64,000 nt of DNA from Nocardia sp. (lineage in GTDB: Bacteria; Actinomycetota; Actinomycetes; Mycobacteriales; Mycobacteriaceae). Below are positions 33,600 through 41,280 of the stretch, piece by piece. The translations under genes were made by a program, and so were the position numbers. The notes under the pieces were generated by a model that worked only from the letters and a program-made list of their open reading frames with translations, had not been told where the DNA came from and did no database searches. The stretch's first letter is position 1, and each line of letters begins with the position of its first letter. Where the stretch lies: the NCBI RefSeq assembly GCF_025465275.1, contig NZ_JAODNK010000001.1:17450-81449 (forward strand), given 5' to 3'.

Positions 33600-34550
33600 G
33601 TGACGCAAAGCTTCACGGCCGACGAGATCCGCGCGGCCGCCGAGAAGATCAAGGAAGCGGGGGAGTCGTCCCCGCGCCTGGCCCGCGATCCGGTCAACCA
33701 GGCCATGATCAACAACTGGGTCGAGGGGATCGGGGACACCAACCCGATCTACGTCGACGAGGCCGCGGCGCTGGCCGCCGGACATCCCGGCATTGTCGCA
33801 CCGCCCGCCATGGCGCAGGTGTGGACCATGCTGGGGCTCACCGGGGCTCGCCCCGACGACGATCCCATGACAATCACCAACGAGCTGCTGGATGCCGCCG
33901 GGTACACCTCGGTTGTGGCCACCAATTGCGATCAGATCTACCACCGGTACCTGGAGGTCGGCGAGCACGTCAATGTGCGCAGTGCGCTGGAATCGATTGC
34001 CGGGCCGAAGCGTACGGGCTTGGGCGACGGCTGGTTCATCACCTACCGCACGAATTGGTATGTCGGCGACGAGCTCGTCACCGAAATGCTGTTCCGCCTA
34101 CTGAAGTTCGTGCCGGGCACCGGTGCGGCCCCAAAGCCGGACATGGATGCGCAGCTCGCCAAGCGGGTGCGGCCGATGATCTCGCACGATACCGAATTCT
34201 TCTGGGACGGAACGAAGCTCGGCGAGTTGCGCATCCAGCAGCGGCCCGACGGCACGCTGCAGCATCCGCCGGTTCCGGCCCTGTGGCAGGACAAGGCGAA
34301 GCAGACCGACTATGTCGTGGCCTCCGGGCGCGGCACGGTCTTCAGTTTTGTGGTGCACCATGCCCCCAAGGTGCCGGGCCGGACGCTGCCTTTCGTGGTG
34401 GCGCTGGTCGAGCTGGAGGAGGGTGTGCGCATGCTCGGTGAGCTGCGCGGCATCGAACCGGCCGACGTTGTCATCGGCACGCCGGTCGAGGTCGGCTTCG
34501 AGGCCGTCGACGACGACAACACCGTGCCCTACTGGAAGGCAGTGCGATGA
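33600..34550 (+). CDS. chsH2: MaoC-like enoyl-CoA hydratase large subunit with DUF35 domain (ChsH2)
   Basis: This 316-residue protein combines an N-terminal MaoC-type hot-dog domain (about 20-170) with a C-terminal DUF35 domain (about 195-316). With ChsH1 it hydrates the steroid propenoyl-CoA; its DUF35 part docks the aldolase Ltp2. The hot-dog segment NNWVEGIGDTNPIYVDEAAA is typical of a subunit lacking the catalytic His. The DUF35 rubredoxin-like portion (FFWDGTKLGELRIQQRP) has no cysteines, so it cannot bind zinc in the usual way. A GTG at 33600 is used. It overlaps chsH1 by 4 bp. Confidence 0.92.
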   Translation: MTQSFTADEIRAAAEKIKEAGESSPRLARDPVNQAMINNWVEGIGDTNPIYVDEAAALAAGHPGIVAPPAMAQVWTMLGLTGARPDDDPMTITNELLDAAGYTSVVATNCDQIYHRYLEVGEHVNVRSALESIAGPKRTGLGDGWFITYRTNWYVGDELVTEMLFRLLKFVPGTGAAPKPDMDAQLAKRVRPMISHDTEFFWDGTKLGELRIQQRPDGTLQHPPVPALWQDKAKQTDYVVASGRGTVFSFVVHHAPKVPGRTLPFVVALVELEEGVRMLGELRGIEPADVVIGTPVEVGFEAVDDDNTVPYWKAVR

Positions 34551-34957
34551 CCGACACCGTGGACGTGCAGGTCGGAACTGTCCTGCCGGAGTTGGTGATT
34601 CACGCCGATACCACCTTCGTGGTGAGTTCGGCGCTGGCCACCCGCGACTTCCAGGACGTGCACCACGATCCGGCCAAGGCGGTGGAGCGCGGGTCGAAGA
34701 CCATCTTCGTCAATATCCTCACCGACACCGGTCTGGTGCAGCGCTTCGTCACCGATTGGGCGGGACCGGGAGCACGGGTGAAGTCGATTTCGCTGCGTCT
34801 CGGGGTGCCGCTGTACGCCGGTGACACCCTCACCCTCTCCGGCACGGTGTCCGCCATCGCGGGTCCCGACATCTCCATCGATGTGGTCGGCGCCGACAGT
34901 CTCGGCAACCACATCACGGCGAAAGCCGTTCTCTCGCTACAGGAGCCGCGCGCATGA
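34547..34957 (+). CDS. chsH1: MaoC-like enoyl-CoA hydratase small subunit (ChsH1)
   Basis: This 136-residue hot-dog protein supplies the catalytic residues of the heterotetrameric steroid enoyl-CoA hydratase. The motif ATRDFQDVHHDPAKA contains the Asp/His pair, followed by FVNILTDTGLVQRFVTDW. It corresponds to Rv3541c in length and position. Both ends overlap neighbours by 4 bp (ATGA), so chsH2, chsH1 and ltp2 are tightly coupled and probably made in fixed ratio. Confidence 0.93.
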   Translation: MTDTVDVQVGTVLPELVIHADTTFVVSSALATRDFQDVHHDPAKAVERGSKTIFVNILTDTGLVQRFVTDWAGPGARVKSISLRLGVPLYAGDTLTLSGTVSAIAGPDISIDVVGADSLGNHITAKAVLSLQEPRA

Positions 34958-36126
34958 GTGGATTGAGCCGCCACGCAGCTATTGTGGGCATCGGCGCCAC
35001 CGACTTCTCCAAGGACTCCGGCCGCAGTGAGCTGCGCCTGGCCGCCGAGGCGGTCACCGCCGCGCTCGCCGACGCCGGACTCACGCCTGCCGATGTGGAC
35101 GGGCTGACAACCTTCACCATGGACACCAACACCCAGGCCGCCGTGGCCCGGGCCGCCGGTATTCCGAGCCTGAAGTTCTTCAGCAATATCCCGTTCGGCG
35201 GCGGCGCCGCGGCGGCCACCGTGCAGCAGGCCGCTATGGCGGTCGCCACCGGTGTCGCGGATGTTGTTGTCGCGTACCGCGCTTTCAACGAGCGGTCCGG
35301 TCATCGCTTCGGTCAGTTCTCCACGCAGCTGGCCGGCAATGCCACCTCCTCGGGTGTGGACAATGCGTTCTCCTACACCCACGGCCTCGGTACTCCCGCG
35401 GCCCAGGTGGCCATGGTGGCGCGCCGCTATATGCACGTATACGGCGCTACCAGTGCGGATTTCGGCACTATCGCGGTGACCGACCGTAAGCATGCCGCGG
35501 TGAATCCGAACGCCCATTTCTTCGGCAAGCCGATCACGCTGGAGGAGCACCAGGCCTCCCGCTGGATCGCCGAGCCGCTGCACCTGCTGGACTGCTGCCA
35601 GGAGACCGACGGCGGCGTGGCCATTGTGGTCACCAGTGCCGAGCGGGCCAGGGATCTGCCGCAGAAGGCGGCCGTAATCGCCGGTGCGGCACAGGGTTCC
35701 GGTGCGGACCAGTACGTCATGACCAGCTACTACCGCGACGGTATGACCGGTCTGCCGGAGATGGGCCTGGTCGGCGATCAGCTCTGGGCGCAGAGCGGTT
35801 TGCGACCGGAGGATATGCAGGCCGCGATTCTCTACGACCACTTCACCCCGTTTGTGCTCATGCAGCTCGAAGAGCTGGGCTTCTGTGGTCGCGGCGAGGC
35901 CAAGGACTTCATCAAGGACGGCGCGCTCGAGCTCGGTGGCCGGCTGCCGCTCAACACGCACGGCGGCCAGCTGGGTGAGGCGTACATCCACGGCATGAAC
36001 GGCATTGCCGAGGGCGTGCGCCAGATTCGCGGCACGTCGGTCAATCAGGTCGACGGGTTGCGCAATATCGTCGTCACCGCCGGTACCGGCGTCCCCACTT
36101 CGGGACTGGTCCTCACCGGCAACTGA
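34954..36126 (+). CDS. ltp2: Thiolase-like retro-aldolase Ltp2
   Basis: This 390-residue thiolase-fold protein matches Rv3540c. It cleaves the beta-hydroxy steroid-CoA made by ChsH1-ChsH2 into androstenedione-type product and propionyl-CoA. Thiolase-family segments include GLTPADVDGLTTFTM, FSNIPFGGGAAAATVQQAAMAV, ACVVV-like YRAFNERSGHRFGQ, and the C-terminal NTHGGQLGEAYIHGMNG. The usual thiolase nucleophilic cysteine is not in its normal context, as expected for an aldolase. A perfect hairpin follows the stop, so it is the last gene of the operon. Confidence 0.93.
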   Translation: MSGLSRHAAIVGIGATDFSKDSGRSELRLAAEAVTAALADAGLTPADVDGLTTFTMDTNTQAAVARAAGIPSLKFFSNIPFGGGAAAATVQQAAMAVATGVADVVVAYRAFNERSGHRFGQFSTQLAGNATSSGVDNAFSYTHGLGTPAAQVAMVARRYMHVYGATSADFGTIAVTDRKHAAVNPNAHFFGKPITLEEHQASRWIAEPLHLLDCCQETDGGVAIVVTSAERARDLPQKAAVIAGAAQGSGADQYVMTSYYRDGMTGLPEMGLVGDQLWAQSGLRPEDMQAAILYDHFTPFVLMQLEELGFCGRGEAKDFIKDGALELGGRLPLNTHGGQLGEAYIHGMNGIAEGVRQIRGTSVNQVDGLRNIVVTAGTGVPTSGLVLTGN

Positions 36127-36146
36127 ACCACCCTCGCTATAACGAA

Positions 36147-36179
36147 AATGCCTGAGCGAACTCGTTTCGCTCAGGCATT
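36147..36179. terminator. Hairpin after ltp2
   Basis: AATGCCTGAGCGAA pairs perfectly with TTCGCTCAGGCATT around a 5-nt loop, 20 bp after the ltp2 stop and between convergent genes. Confidence 0.9.
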
Positions 36180-36201
36180 CGTCGAGGCGAGCACCGCGTG
36201 T

Positions 36202-36408
36202 CTATTCGCGATGGAACAGCCGGTAGAGATTGAAGTCGTAGCCCCAGCCGTAGGTCTTGGGAGTCAGGAACTTCGGCTCGTCCGGATTCCACCACCGCGC
36301 CTTGGCCTTCTCCACTGTCGGCCGTCGCCAATCGTAGGGAACGCCCAGGAACCGCCCCTGCGGTTCCGGCGGCGTCGCTTTGTCGTCTGTGTGCTCCGGT
36401 CCGGTCAT
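36202..36408 (-). CDS. Small DUF5808 domain protein
   Basis: This 68-residue protein has the conserved pattern of DUF5808: GRFLGVPYDWRRPTV, ARWWNPDEPKFLTPK and YGWGYDFNLYRLFHRE, rich in Trp, Tyr and Arg. A short acidic N-terminal tail precedes the domain. It is convergent with ltp2 and about 70 bp from the divergent TetR gene. No role is known; such proteins are common in actinobacteria. The start ATG 36408 has no strong ribosome site. Confidence 0.85.
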   Translation of the reverse strand: MTGPEHTDDKATPPEPQGRFLGVPYDWRRPTVEKAKARWWNPDEPKFLTPKTYGWGYDFNLYRLFHRE

Positions 36409-36459
36409 AAGCCCAGGCTACGACGGTTCGGAGGGTTGGGGGTTGCGCCGCGCGAAAGA

Positions 36460-36479
36460 GTGAGTGTACGGTCACTCAC
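36460..36479. promoter_or_regulatory. Palindromic TetR operator abutting its own gene
   Basis: GTGAGTG-6 bp-CACTCAC ends at the base before the TetR ATG. A 20-bp sequence with 14-15 identical positions lies at 37086-37105 before the adjacent oxidoreductase gene, so both are probably bound by this TetR protein. Confidence 0.8.
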
Positions 36480-37043
36480 ATGGCAAAGCGCGGAGTTACC
36501 CTCTCCACCTCGGACGTACGGCGGGAAGCAGTTCTCGATGCGGCCATCGTGGAGTTCGCGCGGACCGGGTATCACGGAACGCCGATCAATACGGTGGCCA
36601 CGGCCGCCGGGATTTCGACGGCCTACGTCTTCAAGCTGTTTCCGAGCAAGGTGGAGTTGTTCGTCGCCGCGCTGGATCGGTGCTTCGAATTGGTGGAGCA
36701 GTCGCTGGCCACCGGGGCCGCCCGGGCTGCCGGGGGAGACCCGGAGGTCATCCTGTACGAAATGGGCGGCGCCTACGCCGAACTCATTTCGGACAAGAGT
36801 CTGCTCATGCTGCAGGTGCATGCGCAGTCCGCCACCGATATCCCGGATATTGCCGAGGCGCTGCGGCGCGGGCTGGCCCGGGTGACGGACTACGCCAAGG
36901 TGCGGTCCGGCGCATCCGATGAGTCGGTGCAGCGGTTCATAGCCGTCGGGCAGCTGTGCCACCTGATCACCACGCTCGGGATCGATGGGCACGAGGGTGG
37001 ATGGGCTGCGATCCTCGCCGCCGGCATTCGGCATCCGGCCTGA
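36480..37043 (+). CDS. TetR family transcriptional regulator
   Basis: This 187-residue regulator has the N-terminal TetR helix-turn-helix (VLDAAIVEFARTGYHGTPINTVATAAGISTAYVFKLFPSK-type, residues 15-55) and an alpha-helical ligand domain. The ATG at 36480 directly follows a palindrome, consistent with autorepression. Its stop lies 82 bp before the start of an MDR oxidoreductase gene with a second copy of the same operator. The pair probably responds to an electrophile or quinone-like compound. The ligand is unknown. Confidence 0.9.
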   Translation: MAKRGVTLSTSDVRREAVLDAAIVEFARTGYHGTPINTVATAAGISTAYVFKLFPSKVELFVAALDRCFELVEQSLATGAARAAGGDPEVILYEMGGAYAELISDKSLLMLQVHAQSATDIPDIAEALRRGLARVTDYAKVRSGASDESVQRFIAVGQLCHLITTLGIDGHEGGWAAILAAGIRHPA

Positions 37044-37085
37044 TTTTCTGAGCCCTCTGACCGGGGCTTTTTATTTGACCAACGG

Positions 37086-37105
37086 GTGACTGACTAGTCA
37101 CTCAC
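37086..37105. promoter_or_regulatory. Second TetR operator, before the MDR oxidoreductase gene
   Basis: GTGACTGACTAGTCACTCAC contains the palindrome GTGACT-4 bp-AGTCAC and shares the GTGA..TG....GTCACTCAC pattern with the operator at 36460-36479. It lies 20 bp before the ATG of the oxidoreductase. Confidence 0.78.
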
Positions 37106-37125
37106 CGATTTGGAAGAAGAAGACC

Positions 37126-38157
37126 ATGTCGATCACCGCAGTAGAAATCGTTCTCCCAGGGACCGTCGAGCCGGACGAGCTGCTCACCACTCGGCGCGAG
37201 CTGCCGCCCCTGCGGGCCGGGCAGGCGCTGGTCCGGGTCGAGGCCAGCGGGGTCTCGTTCGCGGAGCAGCAGATGCGGCGCGGGAAGTACTACGACCAGC
37301 CCGCGTACCCGTTCGTGCCGGGCTACGACCTGGTGGGCACGGTCCTCGAGGTCGGGCCGGACGCTGATGCCGCACTTGTGGGCCGCCGGGTTGCCGCCCT
37401 GACCAAGGTCGGCGGCTGGGCCAGTCATGTGGTGCTGGAAGGTGCGGACCTGGTCGAGGTGCCTGCCGAGTTGGCCGCCGACGAGGCCGAGACCTTCGTG
37501 GTCAATGGCATCACCGCCTGGCAGATGCTGCACCGCTACGCGAAAGTTCGTGCGGGGCAGACCATTCTGGTGCACGGCGCGAACGGCGGGGTCGGATCGA
37601 CACTGGTGCAGCTGGCGCTGGCGGCGGGGGTCCGGGTGATCGGTACGGCCTCGGCGCGCAATGCGGAGGCGGTGGCCGCGCTCGGTGCGGAACCCGTCGA
37701 CTATCGCGGTGACGTTCCCGCACAGGTCCGGGCACTCGCCCCGGCCGGAGTAGATGCGGTTTTCGATCACGTCGGCGGCCCCGGCATTGTCGATTCCTTC
37801 CGCCTGCTGGCCCCCGGCGGCACCCTGGTCGCCTACGGCAGCGCCTCCACCAAGGACGAGGCCGGCAACTCCCGCCTCCCGGTGCTGCAACTCTTCGCCC
37901 GCCTGCTCCTCTGGAATGCCCTGCCCAACAACCGCCATGCCCACTTCTACAACATCTGGACCGGCCTCCGCCGCCGCAACACCTTCCGCACCCGCCTGGC
38001 CGAAGACCTGACCGCCGTCTTCGCCCTCGCCACCCAAGGCGTCCTGCACCCCCAGATCGCAGCCCGCTTCCCCCTATCCCAAGCCGCCCAGGCCCTGACC
38101 CTCGCCGAATCCCGCACCGTCACCGGCAAAGTCGTCCTCGTCCCCGACGAGAACTGA
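37126..38157 (+). CDS. MDR-family NADPH:quinone oxidoreductase-like protein
   Basis: This 343-residue medium-chain dehydrogenase/reductase lacks the zinc-binding cysteines of alcohol dehydrogenases and so resembles zeta-crystallin quinone reductases. The GroES-like N-terminal domain (about 1-125) includes VEASGVSFAEQQMRRG and PFVPGYDLVGTVLEVG. The Rossmann domain has the nucleotide-binding HGANGGVGSTLVQLAL (about 145-160). It ends FPLSQAAQALTLAESRTVTGKVVL. The upstream operator ties it to the TetR gene. It probably detoxifies quinones or enones with NADPH. Confidence 0.9.
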   Translation: MSITAVEIVLPGTVEPDELLTTRRELPPLRAGQALVRVEASGVSFAEQQMRRGKYYDQPAYPFVPGYDLVGTVLEVGPDADAALVGRRVAALTKVGGWASHVVLEGADLVEVPAELAADEAETFVVNGITAWQMLHRYAKVRAGQTILVHGANGGVGSTLVQLALAAGVRVIGTASARNAEAVAALGAEPVDYRGDVPAQVRALAPAGVDAVFDHVGGPGIVDSFRLLAPGGTLVAYGSASTKDEAGNSRLPVLQLFARLLLWNALPNNRHAHFYNIWTGLRRRNTFRTRLAEDLTAVFALATQGVLHPQIAARFPLSQAAQALTLAESRTVTGKVVLVPDEN

Positions 38158-38205
38158 TGATTCGCGGCCAATGTGTTGTACTGCGCTGTGCCCGGCCTTA
38201 GCAGG

Positions 38206-38667
38206 TCAACGCAGATCATCGGGAAGTACGCAAAATGCCTTGTGCTCGGTGAGCGGCGTGAGCGCTCGGAAGTCACGTCGATCGAGGGTGAGGATCTCAT
38301 CGGTTTCGTATTCGGCAGCCAGAGCGACGATTACCGCATCCGCGAGATCGAGGCGCAGGTCAGGGTACAGCCGACGGACCGCATTGGCCTGATCCAGCAC
38401 ATCGGGTGTCAAAGCCGCGATCTCGAAGTGTTCAGTGCGGGCTTGTGTGCTCAGGTCTTCGATCATCTCGATCGAAATCTTCCGCCCGAGCACCCGGCGA
38501 GCGACGTGGTCGATCTCGGCCAGCGCCAGCGGCGAAAGCACTACCAGTCCGGCATTGGCGAGGACCTGAAAAGCGCCGTCGCTGTCTGGTGACGATGTGT
38601 CGAAAGCGGCTATCAGCCCGGATGTATCGGCAATTACGATCCCTGGTCTTTCACCACCGATCGTCAT
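38206..38667 (-). CDS. PIN-domain ribonuclease toxin (VapC-like)
   Basis: This 153-residue PIN domain protein is the toxin of a VapBC pair and would cleave RNA when freed from its antitoxin. Acidic residues of the active site are visible: Asp in IVIADTSGLIAAF near residue 14, Glu in LALAEIDHVARR near 48, Asp in RLDLADAVIVALA near 108, and a late Asp in ILTLDRRDFRAL. Its ATG overlaps the antitoxin stop by 4 bp. Length is somewhat above the VapC norm of about 130 residues. Confidence 0.92.
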   Translation of the reverse strand: MTIGGERPGIVIADTSGLIAAFDTSSPDSDGAFQVLANAGLVVLSPLALAEIDHVARRVLGRKISIEMIEDLSTQARTEHFEIAALTPDVLDQANAVRRLYPDLRLDLADAVIVALAAEYETDEILTLDRRDFRALTPLTEHKAFCVLPDDLR

Positions 38668-38912
38668 GGGCGATCCGAATCGCCGCCGAAATCGTCGGCT
38701 AGATACTCGTCGACGCGCTCAGCCAAACCGGGGTCGCCGCTGGCGAAACGGCGCAGGCGCAACGGTTCGGACCTGCGCCGCACGCGCAGTGCGGCCAGGT
38801 GTATCGCATTACGGATGATCTCGGCCTCGCTGACATTGCTCCGCGCGGCGGCTTCCTTGATCGTGGCTAGATCGTCGGCATCGGCATAGACCATCGTTCG
38901 TTTCAAAGCCAT
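38664..38912 (-). CDS. Ribbon-helix-helix antitoxin (VapB-like)
   Basis: This 82-residue protein begins MALKRTMVYADADDLATIKEAA, the strand and first helix of a ribbon-helix-helix DNA-binding domain. The second helix NVSEAEIIRNAIHLAAL follows. The acidic tail (about 62-82) probably wraps the toxin. ATG 38912 is chosen because upstream in-frame codons run into a palindromic operator. It overlaps the VapC gene and is preceded by an 18-bp perfect palindrome, a typical autoregulated toxin-antitoxin operon. Confidence 0.9.
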   Translation of the reverse strand: MALKRTMVYADADDLATIKEAAARSNVSEAEIIRNAIHLAALRVRRRSEPLRLRRFASGDPGLAERVDEYLADDFGGDSDRP

Positions 38913-38920
38913 GTGCGTAT

Positions 38921-38938
38921 GGTGGCATATATGCCACC
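38921..38938. promoter_or_regulatory. Perfect 18-bp palindrome, vapBC operator
   Basis: GGTGGCATATATGCCACC is fully symmetric and lies 9 bp upstream of the antitoxin ATG. Its AT-rich centre may overlap the -10 region. Ribbon-helix-helix antitoxins bind such sites. Confidence 0.8.
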
Positions 38939-38971
38939 CGGGGGGCAAAGTACAAGTTCACATGGTTCGAT

Positions 38972-39181
38972 TTAACGACGGGCGTTGCCCATGACCTCGG
39001 GATCGTCGATGTCGGGTCCTACGCCGATTCCGTATGGATCGTTGACGACCCGGTCGATCCGACGTCGGCGCTGCGCGACGAATTCTAGTGCCGCGTTGAC
39101 CGTGTCCCTCTTGGTCCTCGTCCCGAGTTCCTTGGCTGCCAGCGCGAGCGCCTCGTCGTTCAGGTCGATCGTGGTCTTCAT
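38972..39181 (-). CDS. Orphan VapB-type antitoxin
   Basis: This 69-residue protein begins MKTTIDLNDEALALAAKELGTRTKRDTVNAAL-like, the signature of the VapB/DUF2191 family, and ends with a short acidic tail. A ribosome site GGAGACC precedes ATG 39181. No toxin follows it: the next gene on this strand is the complete vapBC pair, 59 bp away. It may be the remnant of a second module or act on another VapC elsewhere. Confidence 0.8.
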   Translation of the reverse strand: MKTTIDLNDEALALAAKELGTRTKRDTVNAALEFVAQRRRRIDRVVNDPYGIGVGPDIDDPEVMGNARR

Positions 39182-39353
39182 CGGTCTCCGACTGTTCTCC
39201 ACCAATGCCGCTTGGCGAAGATTCGGCACAGTAGGCGCTGTGGATGGGACTGAGGCTGCGGAAAGCGATTCTGGCAGCGATGTCACACCTGGGAGAGCTA
39301 CTCCGTCACTAAGGCAGAACGGTTTCGAACCTGCTGAAAGGAAACGGATTCCA

Positions 39354-39701
39354 ATGAACACCGCTTACCACATCGTCGGAGTTGTCACGGCTCTCTGGGT
39401 TGGCTTCTCTGCCTATTCGATCTTCACTGATCAGGCTTTTGTGGTGGAACCTCTTGTGGAGTACGGGGTTCCGCGGTCTTGGTGGACTTGGCTGGGGACG
39501 GCCAAGGCGGCGGGGGCGGTGGGGTTGCTGGTCGGGTTCTTTGTTCCGGCTATCGGGATTGCGGCGGCTATCGGGGTGATTCTCTACTTCGCGGGGGCGG
39601 TCATCACCACTATCCGGGCGCACTCGTACAAGACGACGGTTTATCCGGTGATGTACATGGCGCCGGCTATCGCCACTCTGGTGCTGCAGGTTGCGCGCTG
39701 A
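39354..39701 (+). CDS. DoxX-like small membrane protein
   Basis: This 115-residue protein contains four predicted membrane helices (about residues 5-25, 45-68, 70-92 and 98-114) and the DoxX-like motif GTAKAAGAVGLLVGFFVPAIG. The family occurs with thiol and redox proteins, but most members are uncharacterised. ATG 39354 is preceded by GAAAGGAAACGG. The gene is divergent from the orphan VapB gene and followed 41 bp later by a GerW-like gene. Confidence 0.82.
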   Translation: MNTAYHIVGVVTALWVGFSAYSIFTDQAFVVEPLVEYGVPRSWWTWLGTAKAAGAVGLLVGFFVPAIGIAAAIGVILYFAGAVITTIRAHSYKTTVYPVMYMAPAIATLVLQVAR

Positions 39702-39742
39702 GCGTAGGTTTGGGGGAAATCGATGGTGGAAGGGGTCTGGCT

Positions 39743-40084
39743 ATGTTGCAGGATCGATTGAAAGAGCTTCCGGCGGTGGATAGTTCGCTGATCTACGGGG
39801 AGCCGCACGAGACGGCGGATGGGTCCACCATCATTACGGTGCTGGGGACCGGGGGGTTGTTCCGTCGAGGGCCGCGTGCGCTGGGAGTGTTCGTGGTGCA
39901 CGGCGGTGAGGTGAAGTGGGAGCCTGCGGTGGATGCCAGCCGGGTCGAGACCATCGGGGCGCAGGCCGGGCTCGCGGCCGCCACGCTCGGGGTGCTGACC
40001 GGGCTCGTGGCCGCCACGATCGCGACGCTGGCGGTGTTCAAGCGCCCGCCGTGGCCGGATCTGCACATTACGCAGCAACTCTGA
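39743..40084 (+). CDS. GerW/YtfJ-like small protein
   Basis: This 113-residue protein resembles the GerW (YtfJ) family found in actinobacteria: SSLIYGEPHETADGSTIITV, GLFRRGPRALGVFVVHGGEVKWEPAVDASRV, and a C-terminal membrane-like helix (GLAAATLGVLTGLVAATIATLAV). The start ATG 39743 follows GGAAGGGG. The family name derives from Bacillus spore coats, but sporulation is not expected here, and the role is unknown. The annotation rests on motif similarity only. Confidence 0.65.
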   Translation: MLQDRLKELPAVDSSLIYGEPHETADGSTIITVLGTGGLFRRGPRALGVFVVHGGEVKWEPAVDASRVETIGAQAGLAAATLGVLTGLVAATIATLAVFKRPPWPDLHITQQL

Positions 40085-40150
40085 CGCTCGGGCAGTAGCG
40101 CGCACTGCCTGTGCGAGTGATCACCTTCGCCACCCCTCGGCCCGCAGAGG

Positions 40151-40166
40151 CTCTACAAATGTAGAG
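40151..40166. promoter_or_regulatory. Perfect palindrome upstream of the ZapE-like gene
   Basis: CTCTACAAATGTAGAG is a 6-bp inverted repeat around AAAT, containing TACANNTGTA, the core of BlaI/MecI-type operators. It lies 36 bp before the GTG at 40202. Confidence 0.6.
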
Positions 40167-40201
40167 AAACTCTATGGATGCAGAGGATTGGGGAGGGCGC
40201 C

Positions 40202-41164
40202 GTGCCGACTCCGGAAATCGTGCTCGATCACGACCAGCAGCAGGCAGCGGACCAATTGGCCGTGATCGCCGGGCGGGTGGGCAGGCGGTGGCGGCGGCCG
40301 CGCGGGCTCTACCTGTACGGCGGGCCGGGGCGCGGCAAGACCATGCTGATGGATCGCTTCTTCGCCGCGGTGCCCTCGCCGCGGAAGCGCCGCTTCCACT
40401 TCCACAGCTTCTTCGCCCGGCTGAACGCGGGCATCTGCGAATACGGCGGCATCGACGCCTCGGCGGCCGCGCTGCTCGGTGACGCGGAACTGCTGTGCTT
40501 CGACGAATTCCATGTGCACGATGCGGGCGACGCCCGGTTGATCGCGCGACTGCTCGACACCCTGTTCGCCCGTCACATCACGCTGGTGGTGACTTCAAAC
40601 TATCCACCACAAGAACTATTGCCGAATCCCTTGATGCACCCCATGTTCGAGCCGGCCATCGAGCGGATTCTCGAACATCTCGACGTGTTGTCGGTGAACG
40701 GACCGCAGGATTACCGGCGTCTCGGCGCCCGGCACACCGGATTCGGGGCGGGGCGCTACACAGTCGGCACGTGTGAGACCCCCGGCTCGGTCCAGGTGCC
40801 CGTCGCTCACCGCCTCGTGCGAGCCCGGCAGGCCGGAAACGGTGAGCTGACAGTGGATTTCGCGGAACTGTGCGGTATCCCGATCTCAGCGGCCGACATC
40901 CTCGAACTCACCGGAAAGTTCCAGCGCTGGACACTGTGCGAGGTGCCGCCGCTGGACACCGTCCCGCCGGATTGGGTGATGCGACTGGTGTATCTGGTCG
41001 ACGTCCTCTACGACGCCGACCTCGAACTCTCCCTCTACGCCGCGGTGCCATCGGCCGATCTCGGCGCTCGAATCGCCCGTGTTCCGGACCTGTATCGGAC
41101 CCTCAGCCGCCTCGGCGAACTGACTGTAGAACGGCAGCAAGAAGGGGCGGCGACGTCCGGGTGA
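40202..41164 (+). CDS. zapE: AFG1/ZapE-like ATPase
   Basis: This 320-residue AAA-type ATPase belongs to the AFG1/ZapE family, linked to cell division and protein quality control. Walker A GGPGRGKTMLMDRFF (near residue 40), FHFHSFFARLN, Walker B LLCFDEFHVHD (near 93), and sensor segment LVVTSNYPPQELLPN are present. The C-terminal region contains YRRLGARHTGFG. GTG 40202 with GGGGAGGG just upstream is preferred over ATG 40178, which has no ribosome site. It is shorter at the N-terminus than E. coli ZapE. A BlaI-like palindrome precedes it. Confidence 0.9.
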   Translation: MPTPEIVLDHDQQQAADQLAVIAGRVGRRWRRPRGLYLYGGPGRGKTMLMDRFFAAVPSPRKRRFHFHSFFARLNAGICEYGGIDASAAALLGDAELLCFDEFHVHDAGDARLIARLLDTLFARHITLVVTSNYPPQELLPNPLMHPMFEPAIERILEHLDVLSVNGPQDYRRLGARHTGFGAGRYTVGTCETPGSVQVPVAHRLVRARQAGNGELTVDFAELCGIPISAADILELTGKFQRWTLCEVPPLDTVPPDWVMRLVYLVDVLYDADLELSLYAAVPSADLGARIARVPDLYRTLSRLGELTVERQQEGAATSG

Positions 41165-41280
41165 ACTGGTCGACTTGATCGACAGAAACGATTCACGTGC
41201 CGTCTACACGGAGGGGGGCTGACGTTGCGAGCGGCTTCTTACGGTGCTTTCAGGAGGCAGCACCGAACCGGAGGGGACCG

